Assembly (NCBI RefSeq): GCF_949987535.1
Contig: NC_080081.1
Location: 54,508,153 to 54,572,152, forward strand
Direction of reading: 5' to 3'
Length of the DNA: 64,000 nt
Origin: Balaenoptera acutorostrata
Lineage: Eukaryota; Chordata; Mammalia; Artiodactyla; Balaenopteridae
Every line of letters starts with the position of its first letter. Positions within the stretch are counted from its first letter, which is position 1. Below are positions 35,940-47,720 of the stretch, piece by piece. The translations under genes were made by a program, and so were the position numbers. Under the pieces are notes generated by a model. The model searched no databases. It was not told the DNA's origin and worked only from the letters and a program-made list of their open reading frames with translations.

Positions 35940-36235
35940 CGTTTGCCAAACTCTCTTGCAGCTACCTGTAACCATGTGCCTAAGTTCTCTTGAGTAGAAT
36001 GTGAGCAGAAGTAATGTTCAACTTCCACCTGGCATGACCTTTGACTTCTTTCTTCTCCTTCCTGCCTGGTAATCAGATCCAATTTAGAAAGCATGTATTG
36101 TAGATGGCAGATGTGTCAGGACATATGTCTGAAAAAGTGTATGGAACAGAGGCACTGAACAGCCAGAAACGTTCACTGCAGTTGTGTCACATGAGAGAAG
36201 AACAAAGGTTGTGTTCTTTGAGCCACGTTTTTATG
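35940..36235 (+). mobile_element. MLT1-like LTR fragment (ERVL-MaLR)
   Basis: It contains 'gcagctacctgtaaccatgt', 'gtagaatgtgagcagaagta' and 'cttccacctggcatgacctt', the signature opening of MLT1 LTRs. The right end is unclear. The frame at 35885-36094 (minus) overlaps it. Confidence 0.7.
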
Positions 36236-38254
36236 TGTCCCGTTTCAGAGCATCCTATATATTTTTTTGGTATAATTAACGTAAGCATGCATTATTTTAA
36301 TCAGAAAATAAATAAGAAGCCCACAATCTAAAAATACAGTCAAACTAATCTAATAATAAATAAAATCCAGGTGAAACTCCCAACACAGAGTCACAGATTC
36401 CAATTAGTCTGGCAATAGTGTGAGAACAAATGTGGCTGCCGCCATCATGACTGAGGACAACTGAGGATGGACATTTTGCCAGCTGGGAGACCCAGTGTTC
36501 ATGGCACTTCGTGCTCTCATGGATCTTCTGAATTGAATTCATCTTTGAGACTTGTTTTTTTGTTTGTTTGTTTTTTGGAGATAGCCTGCTTTATGATGTT
36601 TCAGATTCTTTGAGAATATGTTTCCTCTAAATTCAGAAGGATTTTAATAAACTCTAATATTATGCTTGCTACTCAGTTAGATATTTCACTTGGTTCTATG
36701 TAAGCAGTTGGATCTAGACAAACCTGTGTTCTCTAAATACTATTTCACCATATTTTGAAAATTAATTTTGATGTAGATCCTTTTTACATGGATTAATTAA
36801 ACTCATGTCCAGAACATAGTTTGGGAAACATTACCAATACACCATTCATTGTGTTTTGACATGCAATAAGAAACTACAGCCCCATGTCAGTGTGTAGGGC
36901 TATTGAAGGCCAGTGAAATTATTTAGGTCATTTGGATATTAATCCTGGAATCAAGGTATTATTTATAGAAAAAAATCTGAAAACTGGAAGGGGCCTCAAG
37001 AGGCCATTTTGTCCAGGCTCTTCCAAGTAAAGTATCAAATATCTTTTGTAAACTTTTTAATTAAGCTGCAAGATGACAGTTTTCCAGCTTTTATTTATCA
37101 CCAGAGATAAATGGGTTTCAAAGAATCACTGAGGAGAGGAACGTGGGAGGTTAAAATAAAAACTCTCATTTAGTTCTCTTCATACATCTGCCCCTGCAAA
37201 GTCTTTTTTGAAGTCCAAAAAAATTTTTTTTAAATTTTATGAAAGAACAAATTGGAATATGAAAGGCATGAGAATCCTAAATGTCTGGCTCATTTCCTCT
37301 CAAGAAATAGAAATCTATCAACAACGTGTTTATAAGTTACAAGCCAGACACAAACACTAATTTCTCAGTCCAGAGATATCCAATTTCCATTATAATGCAC
37401 TTAAATCTCTGCAAACTAGAGTGTTTTTAGAAACCATGACAGTCTAAGATGTCTGAAACAATGTCGCCTGATTCTTTTCCGAAGTTAGCTTTCTACCAAT
37501 TAGCTATTATTTCTAGCGAGTACTCAGCCCCCTCAAAGGTAACCATTCTATTCCCTTTATTCCTATCTTATTAATTTTGACATTTTTCCTTTTATACATT
37601 AAGGTAGCAATAGCAGCACGATCGAATTCATCAAGCAGAGAAAGATACTTCCAACTTGAAATCTAATTAATTTTTCACGTTCATTATCTTTTGAGTGTTT
37701 CTTGCAAAAGGACATCATCTGCTCCTCTTTTGATGATAATTGATGCAGTTCTTCCCCCACCTTTTTATTTTTTCTAATAGGTGAGGAAAACCTTTAACAC
37801 TTATACTTACAATCTTGCCAATAAATTTTTAAAGGATAAGTATTAAATATGTCATTCAAGATGTATAATGTGTTACAAAAATCAGATCCATTAGAATAAG
37901 AAACTCATTAAAGGGTAAAGAGTTTACAGAAGTACACCATTCCTTTATGAAGCACTGAATTACTAATATGAAACATGGTGACATCCATTACCCTTACATT
38001 TTTAAGAACTCATATAAACAAGAAAATTATTTTAGTGAAACTATAACAAACAATACACTGAGTATTTTTAAACCCTGGCTCCCACTTAGATATAATAAGC
38101 TAGTTTAAAGGAAAAATGAATGTTAGGAGAAGAAAGGTGAATGTGTGTGTATGTGTTTTAGCAAAGAAAGGGGGAATATTCTGAACAATCAAAGCTACTT
38201 CATGTACCTAAAGAACTAGCTGTACATTAAAAAGAAATAAATAGTAAACAAATA
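36236..38254. other. Unassigned AT-rich intergenic DNA
   Basis: No gene and no repeat family recognised with confidence over about 2 kb. There is a short TTTG repeat at 36557-36573. Confidence 0.5.
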
Positions 38255-39115
38255 CAAGTCTTCCTTGACCTACCATGATGTTACATCCCAATAAACCGTT
38301 ATACATTGAAAGTATCATAACTCGAAAATGGGTTGAATACACCTAAATATACCAAACATTATAGCCTAGCCTATGTAGACATTCTCAGAACACTTACATT
38401 GGCCTACAGATGGCAAAATCATCTAACACAAAACCTATTTTATAATAAAGAGGTGAATATCTCACATACGTTATTGAATACTATACTAAAAGTGAAAAAC
38501 AGAATTGGTTGGGACTTCCCTGGTGGCGTGGTGGTTAAGAATCCGCCTGCCAATGCAGGGGACACAGGTTTGAGCCCCAGTCCGGGAAGATCCCACATGC
38601 CATGGAGCAACTAAGCCCGTGTGCCACAACTACTGAGCCTGTGCTCTAGAGCCCGTGAGCCACAACTACTGAGCCTGTTTGCCACAACTACTGAAGCCTG
38701 CGCGCCTAGAGCCCATGCTACGAAACAATAGAAGCCACTGCAATGAGAAGCCCACGCACCGCAAGGAAGAGTAGCCCCTGCTCGCCGCAACTAGAGAAAG
38801 CCCACACGCAGCAACCAAGACGCAACACAGCCAAATAAATAAATAAAAATAAATAAATATTTTTTTTAAAAGTTTAAAAAAAAAAACAAGAAACAGAATT
38901 GGTTGTATGGATGCAGAATGGTTGTAAGTGTGTCAGTTTTTTACCCTCATGATCACGTGGCTGACCGGGAAGGGCTGCCACTGCCCAGCACGATGAATAA
39001 GTATCAGACCACATATCACTGGGCTGGGAAAAGATCAAAATTCAAAGTATGGTTTCTACTGAATGCACATCACTTTCACACTCCCATAAAGTCGAAAAAT
39101 TATAAGTCAGATCCT
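38255..39115 (+). mobile_element. Tigger-like (TcMar) nonautonomous transposon, split by a SINE
   Basis: The left end 'caagtcttccttgacctacc' with 'gaaagtatcataactcgaaa' and the right end 'cccataaagtcgaaaaatta' with 'taagtcagatcctgtc' are degenerate inverted repeats. Internal phrases 'cactacattggcctac'-like and 'ggttgtaagtgtgtcag' are familiar from a common mammalian DNA transposon. After the nested SINE (38511-38890) is set aside, the element is about 480 bases. The frames 38333-38614 and 38903-39130 are transposon or SINE sequence. Confidence 0.68.
38511..38890 (+). mobile_element. Full-length long-form CHR SINE nested in a DNA transposon
   Basis: The longest CHR copy here, with extra 'cacaactactgagcctg' units in the middle body. 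It begins 'gggacttccctggtggcgtg' and ends in an 'aaataaataaa' tail and A-rich run. A perfect 14-bp direct repeat 'aaacagaattggtt' (38497-38510 and 38891-38904) flanks it. The duplicated site lies inside the Tigger-like element, so the SINE is younger. Confidence 0.95.
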
Positions 39116-40764
39116 GTCTGTATTTTATAAAAAATTCTACGATTTTTTAATGTTGGCATAAAAAAAGTAGAAGTGAGGGAAAGTTTGCCATTTGACACTG
39201 GAAAACAATTCGTTTTAATATACATACCTACTAAGTATGTCTGCTAAAGGTATGTCTGAGACTGCTAGAGAGTCCCAGCATCCATCCTCAGCCGACCTAC
39301 CCTGATGGGCCAGAAAGATACAGGTCACTAATAGGGAGAGGGCACTCATCTGTTTTCAATGAAAAGGAAAGAGAGTTTTCTATATCTAGAAAGAAAGGAG
39401 GAAAGTATAAGTCAGCAAAAGTTAAGGGAATCCCAACTAGTGGGCCAGCAGGTCCCTTAAGCAATGCCTGGGCTAAAGAAAAGGGGGGAATGGCAGGGAG
39501 GGATAAGCACGTACCAGAGAAGGCAACTGCTTTTCGAACATGAACTCATCACAGTGGCTTTCCTCTTCCGGGTATGGATTCACTGGGCCCCGGAGAAATG
39601 ATTAGTCCAGGTCACCAGGCTGCCTCACAAGTCAGAATTAAAGAGGAGGTCCAAATGGAAGCTTGGTAAGACTGACTAAAGCCCAGACTACAGTTTTCTT
39701 CACTTTTCATGCTCACTCTTCTTGCATTAACTGTGAGGTTGTATGTGCTAATCCTTTCCTTCCTCCATCAGAAGTTGTTGCCTTGAGCTGTCTTCTCAGC
39801 AATGGAAGCGCACTTGCTCACACTTGGGAATCAACAGAACATACTAGCAAATTGAAACCGTAGCTTTCCCCTAATAAATGGAATTCTTCTCTGTGAAAAT
39901 CCAGCTACATCATTAACTAGGATCGAACCATACACTCAGCTTCATTAGGCACATGTCTATTCAACTGAATATCAAGCCCCAAAGACACTGAAATGCATGT
40001 AATATGGACAGAGCAATTCTGAGGATTCACAGAAACATATACCTTGGCTTCTCTGTTCAGGTATAGATTTTAAAATAGTAAAGAGGATATCAAAGGGAAC
40101 AAGATTACTGCTAACAATAAGAAAAAGGAAAAATGGCAAAAGGAAATTAGAGAATTTGAAAAATTTACCTGAATTCATCCAAGTCTCACCATTGAAGAAG
40201 AACAGGGTGCTGGCAGTTTTCTGGAGAATTTACACGGCAAAGCCCCTGCTGGATAACCCACCGTTCCACACCTAAGAATTCACAACAAAAACAAAACAGG
40301 CTCTCAGCAGGTATAACTGCATTTGAAGCTGATTTAAGATGTAATTTGAATGCTTTCTGAAATTACATGGTTTTTTAATGCATTCGTTCTATCTCTAACT
40401 CCTTACATCTCAATTCTTTTTCTTTATTGTAGAAAAAAAAAATGTAAGCAAAATTCAGAGAAGGAGGTTAAGAGGTGAGCCGTGTTGCAGAGATAAATAA
40501 GCTAACATTTCCCTGGCCATGACTTCCTGTGCTGTACAATTTGAAGAGAGAATAAAATGTCTCATCTTCTACAGATGAGTCTTCAGTTGCACTCTGAATA
40601 AACCCAATCATGACACCATCATCTTCTCCATTTAGACTTCAATTAGATGCATACTCTCTCCCTGTAAGAAATACTATTTCCTATCTATGTTTTGCTGTTA
40701 CCTTCTTCAGGGGAGTTCATTTCTGTGTCCTACAAAAGTGGTTCTGCTTGCTGATCACTAGCAT
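39116..40764. other. Unassigned intergenic DNA
   Basis: No gene or repeat recognised. Plus-strand 66-codon frame 39663-39863 and minus-strand 68-codon frame 39972-40178 are without known domains. Confidence 0.5.
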
Positions 40765-40925
40765 CATTAAGCATTTATGAAGCACTTTAGACTTATTTAC
40801 TAGAGCTCATGATATCCCTATAAGATAGGTTGGTATAATGGTCTTGTTATAAATGAGAAAACAGTGGTTTAGTAACTTAGCCAAGGTCACACAGATAATT
40901 GATAAAAGACTCAAAGTCCCTGACT
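40765..40925 (-). mobile_element. MIR fragment
   Basis: Minus-strand MIR: 'gcactttagacttatttact', 'aaatgagaaaacagtggttt', 'agccaaggtcacacagataa'. Confidence 0.75.
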
Positions 40926-41967
40926 TACTGTTTAGTACATAAGAGAACTCTTAAGTGGTATAAAAAGTTATCTGTTTCAAAACTTTATACCTCAACTGCT
41001 ACTAACATAAGTAACAAGAAAGATTGTTTTTTGCTCTAACCTGTTGGTTGATGGCATTATTTTGGTGGATCCCTGATACCAGGGCCAGTATCTCTGTAGT
41101 TCTCTTGGAATCTCCTTCTTGGTCCCAAGATTACAGCTCCAGCTCCAGGAGTATGTCTGCATTCAAGGCAGAAGGAACAGGACAAAGTATTTCACCAGCC
41201 CTGTCTATCCCCAGCAGGAAAGCAAAAGCTTTCTCAGAAAATCCTCAGTACAATTTCACTTACAGGACTTTGTCAAGGGAAGTTGATATGAACATTTAGC
41301 GTTCTACTGTCTTTCATGAAAGACAATAAAAATGAAGGGCAATTGTGCCAGCCAACCAACGGGATCTGCCACAGTTTGCATAATTTTCTGTTGAAAATTC
41401 ATTTGCTAAGCATCGTTTGGTTCCATTACATGCTAGCATTTGTTAACAGAGCAGTGGGAGCCAGCCCCTGTTTAAAAAAAAAAAAAAAAAAAAAAAACTG
41501 GGATAAAAACTTGTAAGTTGAGAAAAAATTGTATCCATGGACTTAATTTGGTGTAAGGGGAGGGGGGGATTTTATAAAAATAGGCAAAATTGATTTGGGG
41601 GCTTAAATCTATGGTCCAGTGTACCGTATTCTAAGGAAATGGTTTGAAAATTGCTATTTTAGTACAGATGGGCACACATTTTCAGAATCATGCCTCTCCT
41701 TTGTTTGTGTCAATCCCCAACGGATGTGTCTCCTTCATTCTCCTGTTTATCTAAATCTTATCACAACGCATGACTCAATCACTTATTTGGCATACTTTGC
41801 AACTTGGCCTTGCTGGGACATTCACCACCTGCTATGGGAGTATTTACAGTCTATGAAGAGTCATGATGTAATTTTTCTCTTATGTTTGCCTCACATGCCC
41901 AAGGATTGTGGTCTCTCTTCTGCTTTGTATCTAAACAGTGAAATATATAGAACAACAGCCAACATTA
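40926..41967. other. Unassigned DNA with a 24-base poly-A
   Basis: A run of 24 A at 41474-41497 follows 'gggagccagcccctgttt'. It could be the tail of a retroposed sequence, but the preceding sequence matches nothing I know and no direct repeat was found. The 124-codon plus frame 41619-41993 runs into a MIR and has no domain. Confidence 0.5.
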
Positions 41968-42155
41968 TCGAGCACTTAGTCTGTGTCAGTTAAATAATTT
42001 ACATATATGATCTTACTTAATTCTTACAACAATCCTACAGGACCAATACAATCATTATCCCCATTTCACGGATGAGATCATTGAGTTTAGAGAGGTTAAG
42101 CAACTCACTCAAAGACACACAGGTAGTAAGTGATGCAGCTGAGATGTAAATCCAG
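41968..42155 (-). mobile_element. MIR element
   Basis: Clear minus-strand MIR: 'cattatccccatttcacgga', 'gagaggttaagcaactcact', 'acacacaggtagtaagtgat'. Confidence 0.85.
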
Positions 42156-42171
42156 GCAATCACCCTTCATC

Positions 42172-42392
42172 ATTCGATTGACATATAAGATGTATAAGTT
42201 TAAGGTGTACAATGTGATGATTGGATACACGTTTAATTTGCAAAATGATTACCACAATAAGGTTAGTTAACACTTCAATCCCCTTACATAATTACTGCAT
42301 GTGTGTGCGTGTGTGTGTGTGTGTGGTGTGTGTGTGGTGATAACATTTAAGATCTACTTTCTTAACAACTTTCAAGAATATACTATACAATG
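42172..42392 (-). mobile_element. L1 3' UTR fragment containing a TG microsatellite
   Basis: It reads 'attgacatataagatgtata', 'gtttaaggtgtacaatgtga', 'agatctactttcttaacaac', which is the reversed 3' UTR of older L1s. A (TG)n stretch lies at about 42299-42339, where these L1s have a low-complexity segment. It abuts the MIR on its left. Confidence 0.72.
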
Positions 42393-42577
42393 GCTGGGTG
42401 GAGAAGAGAATTCATGGAGTAGGACCCCTGGATGGGCCAGACCCCAGTAGCAACTAGTGGTTTTCCAGTAGAAGACAGAGTAGAGAGAACCAAGAGATCT
42501 AGGAATGAGATGTCAGCTGAATTTTACTAGATTTGTCCAAATGAAAAGAATTTTAATTGCTTATGTTAACTGAGTGT

Positions 42578-42780
42578 GTGTCATGGACCAGATGTTAGGC
42601 TAAGCACCTTACCAACATAATTGCATTTAATGCTCACAACACTTTGAAGTAAGTGTAAACATTATTTCCATCTTACAATTTGAGAAAATTCAGGCCTAGA
42701 AAAGTTAGGAAATATGCCCAAGGTCATGGAGATGGTACTTGGTGGAATTTTTAGGGTGGTCTTTCTGAACACAAAGTTCA
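42578..42780 (-). mobile_element. MIR element
   Basis: Minus-strand MIR: 'ggctaagcaccttaccaaca', 'ttaatgctcacaacactttg', 'atgcccaaggtcatggagat'. It is the third MIR in the same orientation within 2 kb, separated from the second by L1 sequence. Confidence 0.78.
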
Positions 42781-43889
42781 GGTTCTTTAAAACTATATCA
42801 TAGTACCTGCTATTAAAAAAATAAATATTCAACTCTAACTCAAATTAGAAGCAAATAACTTGCATTTGGAGTTTTGCTCACTTTCAGCTGCAGATAGGAT
42901 GTCGTTCCATCTCTTTTCATTTTTCTGCCTTTTGCATTCACCCACGTACATCTGTGTCTGCAAGGAAGGCATTTCACTGCCTTACTTCCTCAAGTAGAAA
43001 ACATTATAATAGTCTATTCTGACTCATTTCTTTCTTTCAGGTTTATTGTTAGAAAGGAACATCCAGATCATGGTACCAATCTCCTAAATTAATGCTCCAG
43101 CCAAAATCTCGAGTCAGCCCTTGACTGTATTTTGTATCCCGTTCTCAGAGGGTAATGAGCTTGGGTTCCATCAACAAACATCCAGTGACTTTCAGCATTC
43201 CCTAAAATTCATGTATCAAGTCATTTATTGTAGACAACGCCTCAGGATGCAGATTGGAGATAACTGTGTCATTGTTTAAATCTCAGTATCTTGGCAGTTT
43301 ACACACTTATAAAAAAAAAAGAGCTAAGTCCCTAATGTCCATTAGGAACTAATGGCCCACAGAATTTCTTATCTTGGCTTGAAACTGTGCTTGAGTTAGA
43401 AGCCACTAGATTTCTCTTTTCTATAACTTAAATTATACAAAATTGACATTATATCATTTTTACCATATAATATGTGGATTATCTTCCAAGCAGAAAATAT
43501 TTACAAATTTTAACTTTAAAAGAAATTTAACAAACCTGGACAAATTATAAACTCTTGAAGCGGCGAGTTCTTCTCCAAGATTCTGGTGAATTCTAACCTA
43601 ATTATTATGGCCTTTTAGAATATATTTAAGATTGTACTAAATGATGAGTGTATTTCCTAACATATGACTAACAAGTAGTGATTCTAGGCTCCCCTGTTAT
43701 TTCAAACATTAATACTGCCAGAGCTCATGTTAAAGGGGTAATGTGTAGAGGTTCCAGATCCGGGATGAAGCAAGCCAAGGCAGAGAATGTGTATCCCGAG
43801 CACAGAGCAGTGGTCCCCGGGCTGCTTTTGTCTTGGATCTGTGAGAAAGTGAATGGAACCATTTTAGGTCCTTCTGCTTGGAATCAAAT
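42781..43889. other. Unassigned intergenic DNA
   Basis: No repeat or gene recognised. The 103-codon plus frame 43678-43989 runs into the next MIR. Confidence 0.5.
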
Positions 43890-44020
43890 AGTTCTCACAT
43901 TGACCTTGAGTAGGCTACTTCACCTCTGGGAATTTCAGTTCCTCATCTGTAAAATGGAGATCATAATGTCCACTTGCACTGTCAGTTGAGCACTAAACAT
44001 GCTATGTTTAAAGCACAGAG
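43890..44020 (+). mobile_element. MIR fragment
   Basis: Plus-strand MIR: 'ttgagtaggctacttcacct', 'tttcagttcctcatctgtaa', 'aatggagatcataatgtcca'. Confidence 0.8.
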
Positions 44021-44630
44021 CCATGGATTATCCTATGGGGCACCTCTTCTTGAACGTTCCTCAGGCACTTAAGACCAAACACATCCCAAAAGTAAGCCCA
44101 TCAATTCTTCATCTTCCACCACCATTTCTGCCACAATCCAGTTATTCAAATGGAAATCATAGGGATCATCCCTGACTCCCTTTTCTCCCTCAGTTTCCAT
44201 ATTTAAGTGGACCTACAAATGCGTCAAAACTGTCTCCTTGATATATCTAGCCTCATACCAAGATGGGGCAGATTTTCATATGATGCTAAGGGCTTCCTAG
44301 AAAAAATGTAACATCAGCTCCATCTCTTGGTCCTTTTTTCTCATCCTCTAAAAGCTCAAGAATCTCTGTAGTCCAAGGGCTGCCACTTCCATTGATACCC
44401 CAGTACAAAATTTCAGTGATTGAATTATTACCTTAAAATGCTCCCTAGTGACAGTGCAAGAAAATGATAAGGCAACTTTCAAGTTCATTTAAAGCCATCA
44501 AAAAATAGTCATCCACAGAGCACAGAAGCACAGACAGCTTCCTCACTTCATCCTAGCACACAGATATAAAGTCGTGGGATAACAGGAATATTTTGAAATG
44601 CTTACCAATGTATTTTCCCTCCTTGGTAAT
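44021..44630. other. Unassigned DNA, possibly decayed repeat
   Basis: About 44090-44260 ('gggatcatccctgactccct') resembles an old retrotransposon internal region, but I cannot name the family. Confidence 0.4.
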
Positions 44631-45028
44631 TGTTTTGGGTTGAATTGTGCCCTCCTCCATTCATTTGTTTACATCCTAATCCTTAGAACCTCAGAATGTG
44701 AACTTATTTGGAGACTGGGCTTTTACAGAAGTAATTGAGTTAGAACGAGGTCTTTAAGGTGGGCCCTAATCCAATACAATTGGTGTCCTAATAAGAAGAG
44801 GAAATTTGGACACAGACACACACAGAGGGAAGGTGATGTGAAGATACAGGGAAAAGATGGCCATCTGTAAGCCTGGAACAGATTCTCCCTCACAGCCTTC
44901 AAAAGGAACCAATCCTGCCAACACCTTGATTTCAGACTTCTGGCTCTAGAACTGTGTGACAACACATTTCTGTTGTTTAAGCCCCTTAGTTTGTGGTACT
45001 TTGCTATGGCAGCCCTAAGAAATTACAC
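44631..45028 (+). mobile_element. Solo LTR, ERVL-MaLR-like
   Basis: It starts 'tgttttgggttgaattgtgc' and contains 'aacctcagaatgtgaactta', 'gtgggccctaatccaataca', 'ggacacagacacacacagag', 'tctgttgtttaagcccctta' and ends near 'gctatggcagccctaagaaa'. These are strongly conserved phrases of MaLR-type LTRs. No internal sequence flanks it, so it is a solo LTR. The 80-codon minus frame and the start of the 138-codon plus frame here are LTR sequence. Confidence 0.75.
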
Positions 45029-46199
45029 AGCAATCCAGATTCTTTCCTGACAGTCCTTTCACCATTCCTTGCAGCCAGGGAAGGGATAGATGAGGACTTC
45101 CTAGGGAAGGAGAAGGATGGGATTGAGGGTGCCTCTTGTCAGGTTGAAAGGGGGTGGAGGGCCCTTCAAGAGTCATGGGAGAGAGCTGAGCTAGTATACA
45201 GAGACAGGGAGGAAGAGAAAGAAAGAAAAGAGAGAAGAGAAAACAAGAAAGGAGAGAAGAATCAGGACCATCTTACATCTCTACCATCCCTAACCTCAGA
45301 GTTGAACTTCCGTGGAAGGAATGCAGTAGAGACCCCCCCTTTACAAGTGTCGCTCCTCATGTCTCTGGAAATTTGCAAGCCCCTTAGACAAGTCCTGAGT
45401 TGTTCATGACGCCAGTGCACTATGGTCCCAAATGGGACTGGAGTAAAAGTGGAATTGACTAGGGTAGATGTCTAGGTGGATGGATGGAGCTAGCACTCCT
45501 GATTCTGCACAGTCCAACATCCGGAACCCCTCATATGTTCCCGTGGGTGATATGAGAGTGCTGTGCAAAGTTGTGGAGCAGAAGAGGCCTGGGTCAGGAC
45601 AGAGCACACAGGGTGGGGAAACTCATGACCAGAGGCAATCACCCCCAACTCAAGCAGCAGCTGCTGGTAAAAAATCCACAGCACAAGACAGGACCCCCAC
45701 TTGCTTCAGGGCACCCACTTTCTTGATCAGAGATCAGATGGAATGAGACATCGCAGGGAATGCAGACAAAATCCCAGAAGACAATAGGTAAAACAAAGGT
45801 CCTTCCCCTGCTCCCACGTGGACACAAGTATCAGTTGGCACCTGTATGGGATTTGCAAAGAACAGAAGAAGCCCTCTGTGTGGAGAGGAACAGACAGGAA
45901 GTTTGAACTTTGGACTAAGTGTTTACAACATAAATCCTAGCAAACTAGTACAGTAATCCAGATTCATTTGCTACAGAAGATACTGAGCTGTATGTAACTG
46001 GCAAACTGAAGGTTTTGCAGCCACCATTAGGATGGGGGCTTCCAGGTAAGGCAAGTTCGGTTAGAAGATAGTCACCATTTTTATCTTGCACATCTGAATT
46101 GTGGTGAGTCAATTTCTACCCTGCCCCCAACACCCCATTAGATAATGAGCTGGGCGTGAGAGTCAGGTAGCTAAAATTAAAAAAAAAAAAAATTCACAC
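45029..46199. other. Unassigned DNA with a purine-rich tract
   Basis: A nearly pure G/A tract lies at about 45207-45262. Several overlapping frames on both strands (45404-45827) cover the same bases and none shows a domain. Confidence 0.5.
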
Positions 46200-46330
46200 T
46201 AGAATGAGTGACTCCATTCATTCATTCAATGTAGTGCTACAATGTGGCAAGGAGATGCTACACTAGGCTCTATATTGGATGAAAAGATGCCTAAAGGAGC
46301 CAACCTGGAAGGCTGGCCAAGCCCCAAGGT
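46200..46330 (-). mobile_element. L2 tail fragment
   Basis: Begins 'ccattcattcattcaatgta' and continues 'gctacactaggctctatatt' as the reversed L2 end. Diverged and short. Confidence 0.5.
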
Positions 46331-47034
46331 CATCATTTTTCAGTGGGTTTCCAGAGCAAAGTTTCCCACCGCAGAAGATGACACTCTTCATCATCCTCCA
46401 ACTGGCACCTCTTTTGTAGAGCACTGCTTTTTAGAATCTGGAATCCCTCTTTCAGGCTTTCAGCAATAGGCTGGAAAGAGAAGTCTCCTGTCCTGGGGTT
46501 GCAGCCGTGGGGAGCAGGGGGCAGGAGTGTGGGATAAATCTTCCATGGGATAATCTCCGCTTTCAGAATTGATGAAGCTTATGGTTTACAACCCTGTCTG
46601 AGCTCTCTGTGCAGCAAGCCCCCATCTCCTAATCTATATTCAGGTAGTGATTTTGAGTATTATGTAGCTTGAAAACTTGAAGTGAATTTTCTGGGTGGTT
46701 AATAAGCTATCTGTACAAGTATTAATGAACAGTGACCTTGCACTGAAACAAATGCTCCCTAAGTGTTTGTCTCTTCATTACTCCTCTAATATCAGAGTGT
46801 TTTGCCTCCTTAGTTTCCTAGCTGATTATTTTAGCCAATGTTTCTGCCTTACAAACTCAGGAAGGCTAAGTGGGTATACCAGATATCCTTGTGTACCCAC
46901 ATATCCTTCAGAGGCCAACCCTAAAGGATGGGAACAGACCTCTGAGATGTTCTTTTTACCTTCCTCACTGCCCAATACATACTCACAAAGTCAGGAATAT
47001 TTGTGTAGGTGTGGAGATTTTCAGTAGATGAATC
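46331..47034. other. Unassigned intergenic DNA
   Basis: Includes a 110-codon plus frame (46695-47027) with no recognised domain. Confidence 0.5.
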
Positions 47035-47130
47035 TGATTGCTTTATTGAGCAGTTAATATGTTCCATGCACTGTCCTAAAGGCCAACACAATGGAAAATG
47101 ATGGAGAACTATGTAGTGCCTGTCCTTAAA
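47035..47130 (-). mobile_element. L2 tail fragment
   Basis: It reads 'tttattgagcagttaatatg', 'catgcactgtcctaaaggcc' and continues to 'gtagtgcctgtccttaaaag', the reversed L2 terminus. Confidence 0.58.
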
Positions 47131-47259
47131 AGTTATTTACAGAAAATTCTGAATATGCTATGTTTATAAGAGATTGACATTTAATAAAAATATTTAGACT
47201 ATGCAATGCAAATACATAACATGAACATAAACATTCAAACACTATTAATAATAATAGCT

Positions 47260-47450
47260 AACTTTTATTAAGTGCCCTATTCCTTGATGTGATTGGGCTG
47301 AATTCGTTTCTTTAACAACAGATCTGCACAGCCATCCTATTCATTACGTAGTAGTATGAACTCCATCTTACAGATAAGGCTATAAGAAAGGTGCCTAAAG
47401 TCATGCTGCAGTTGAAATGTGGTGAAACTACTATTCAAACCCAGGACTAT
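47260..47450 (-). mobile_element. MIR element
   Basis: Minus-strand MIR: 'cttttattaagtgccctatt', 'cttacagataaggctataag', 'ctattcaaacccaggactat'. Confidence 0.68.
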
Positions 47451-47534
47451 CTAACCAACATCAAAAGAAACACTCTTATCCCTCATACATTTCTGGTTTT
47501 GAAAATAATGCACAAGAGACTCTGTCATAGAGTA

Positions 47535-47720
47535 TAACCTAGACTTGAAGCCAGCTAATTATGAGAATTATCTGAGAAGCTTTGTAAAATCATACATACC
47601 TGGGCTTAACTCCTAGAGATCCTTATTTGATAGACCTGGATTGGGCTTGCAAATTTGTATTTTTATAAAGTCATCCACCTAATTCTACTGACCATTCAAG
47701 TTCAGAAGTCATTGCTTTAA
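47535..47720 (+). mobile_element. MER5-like hAT transposon, diverged
   Basis: It shares the MER5 order with 2237-2420: 'gagaattatctgagaagctt', 'cctgggcttaactcctagag', 'tttgatagacctggattggg', 'ttcaagttcagaagtcattg'. More decayed; terminal repeats are weak. Confidence 0.6.

Noticed and set aside
41474..41497. Poly-A as the tail of a retrocopy
   Set aside because: The preceding sequence is not recognised and no target duplication was found.
44993..45409. 138-codon plus-strand open frame
   Set aside because: Starts in the end of a MaLR-like LTR and continues through a purine-rich tract that gives a low-complexity Glu/Lys/Arg run.
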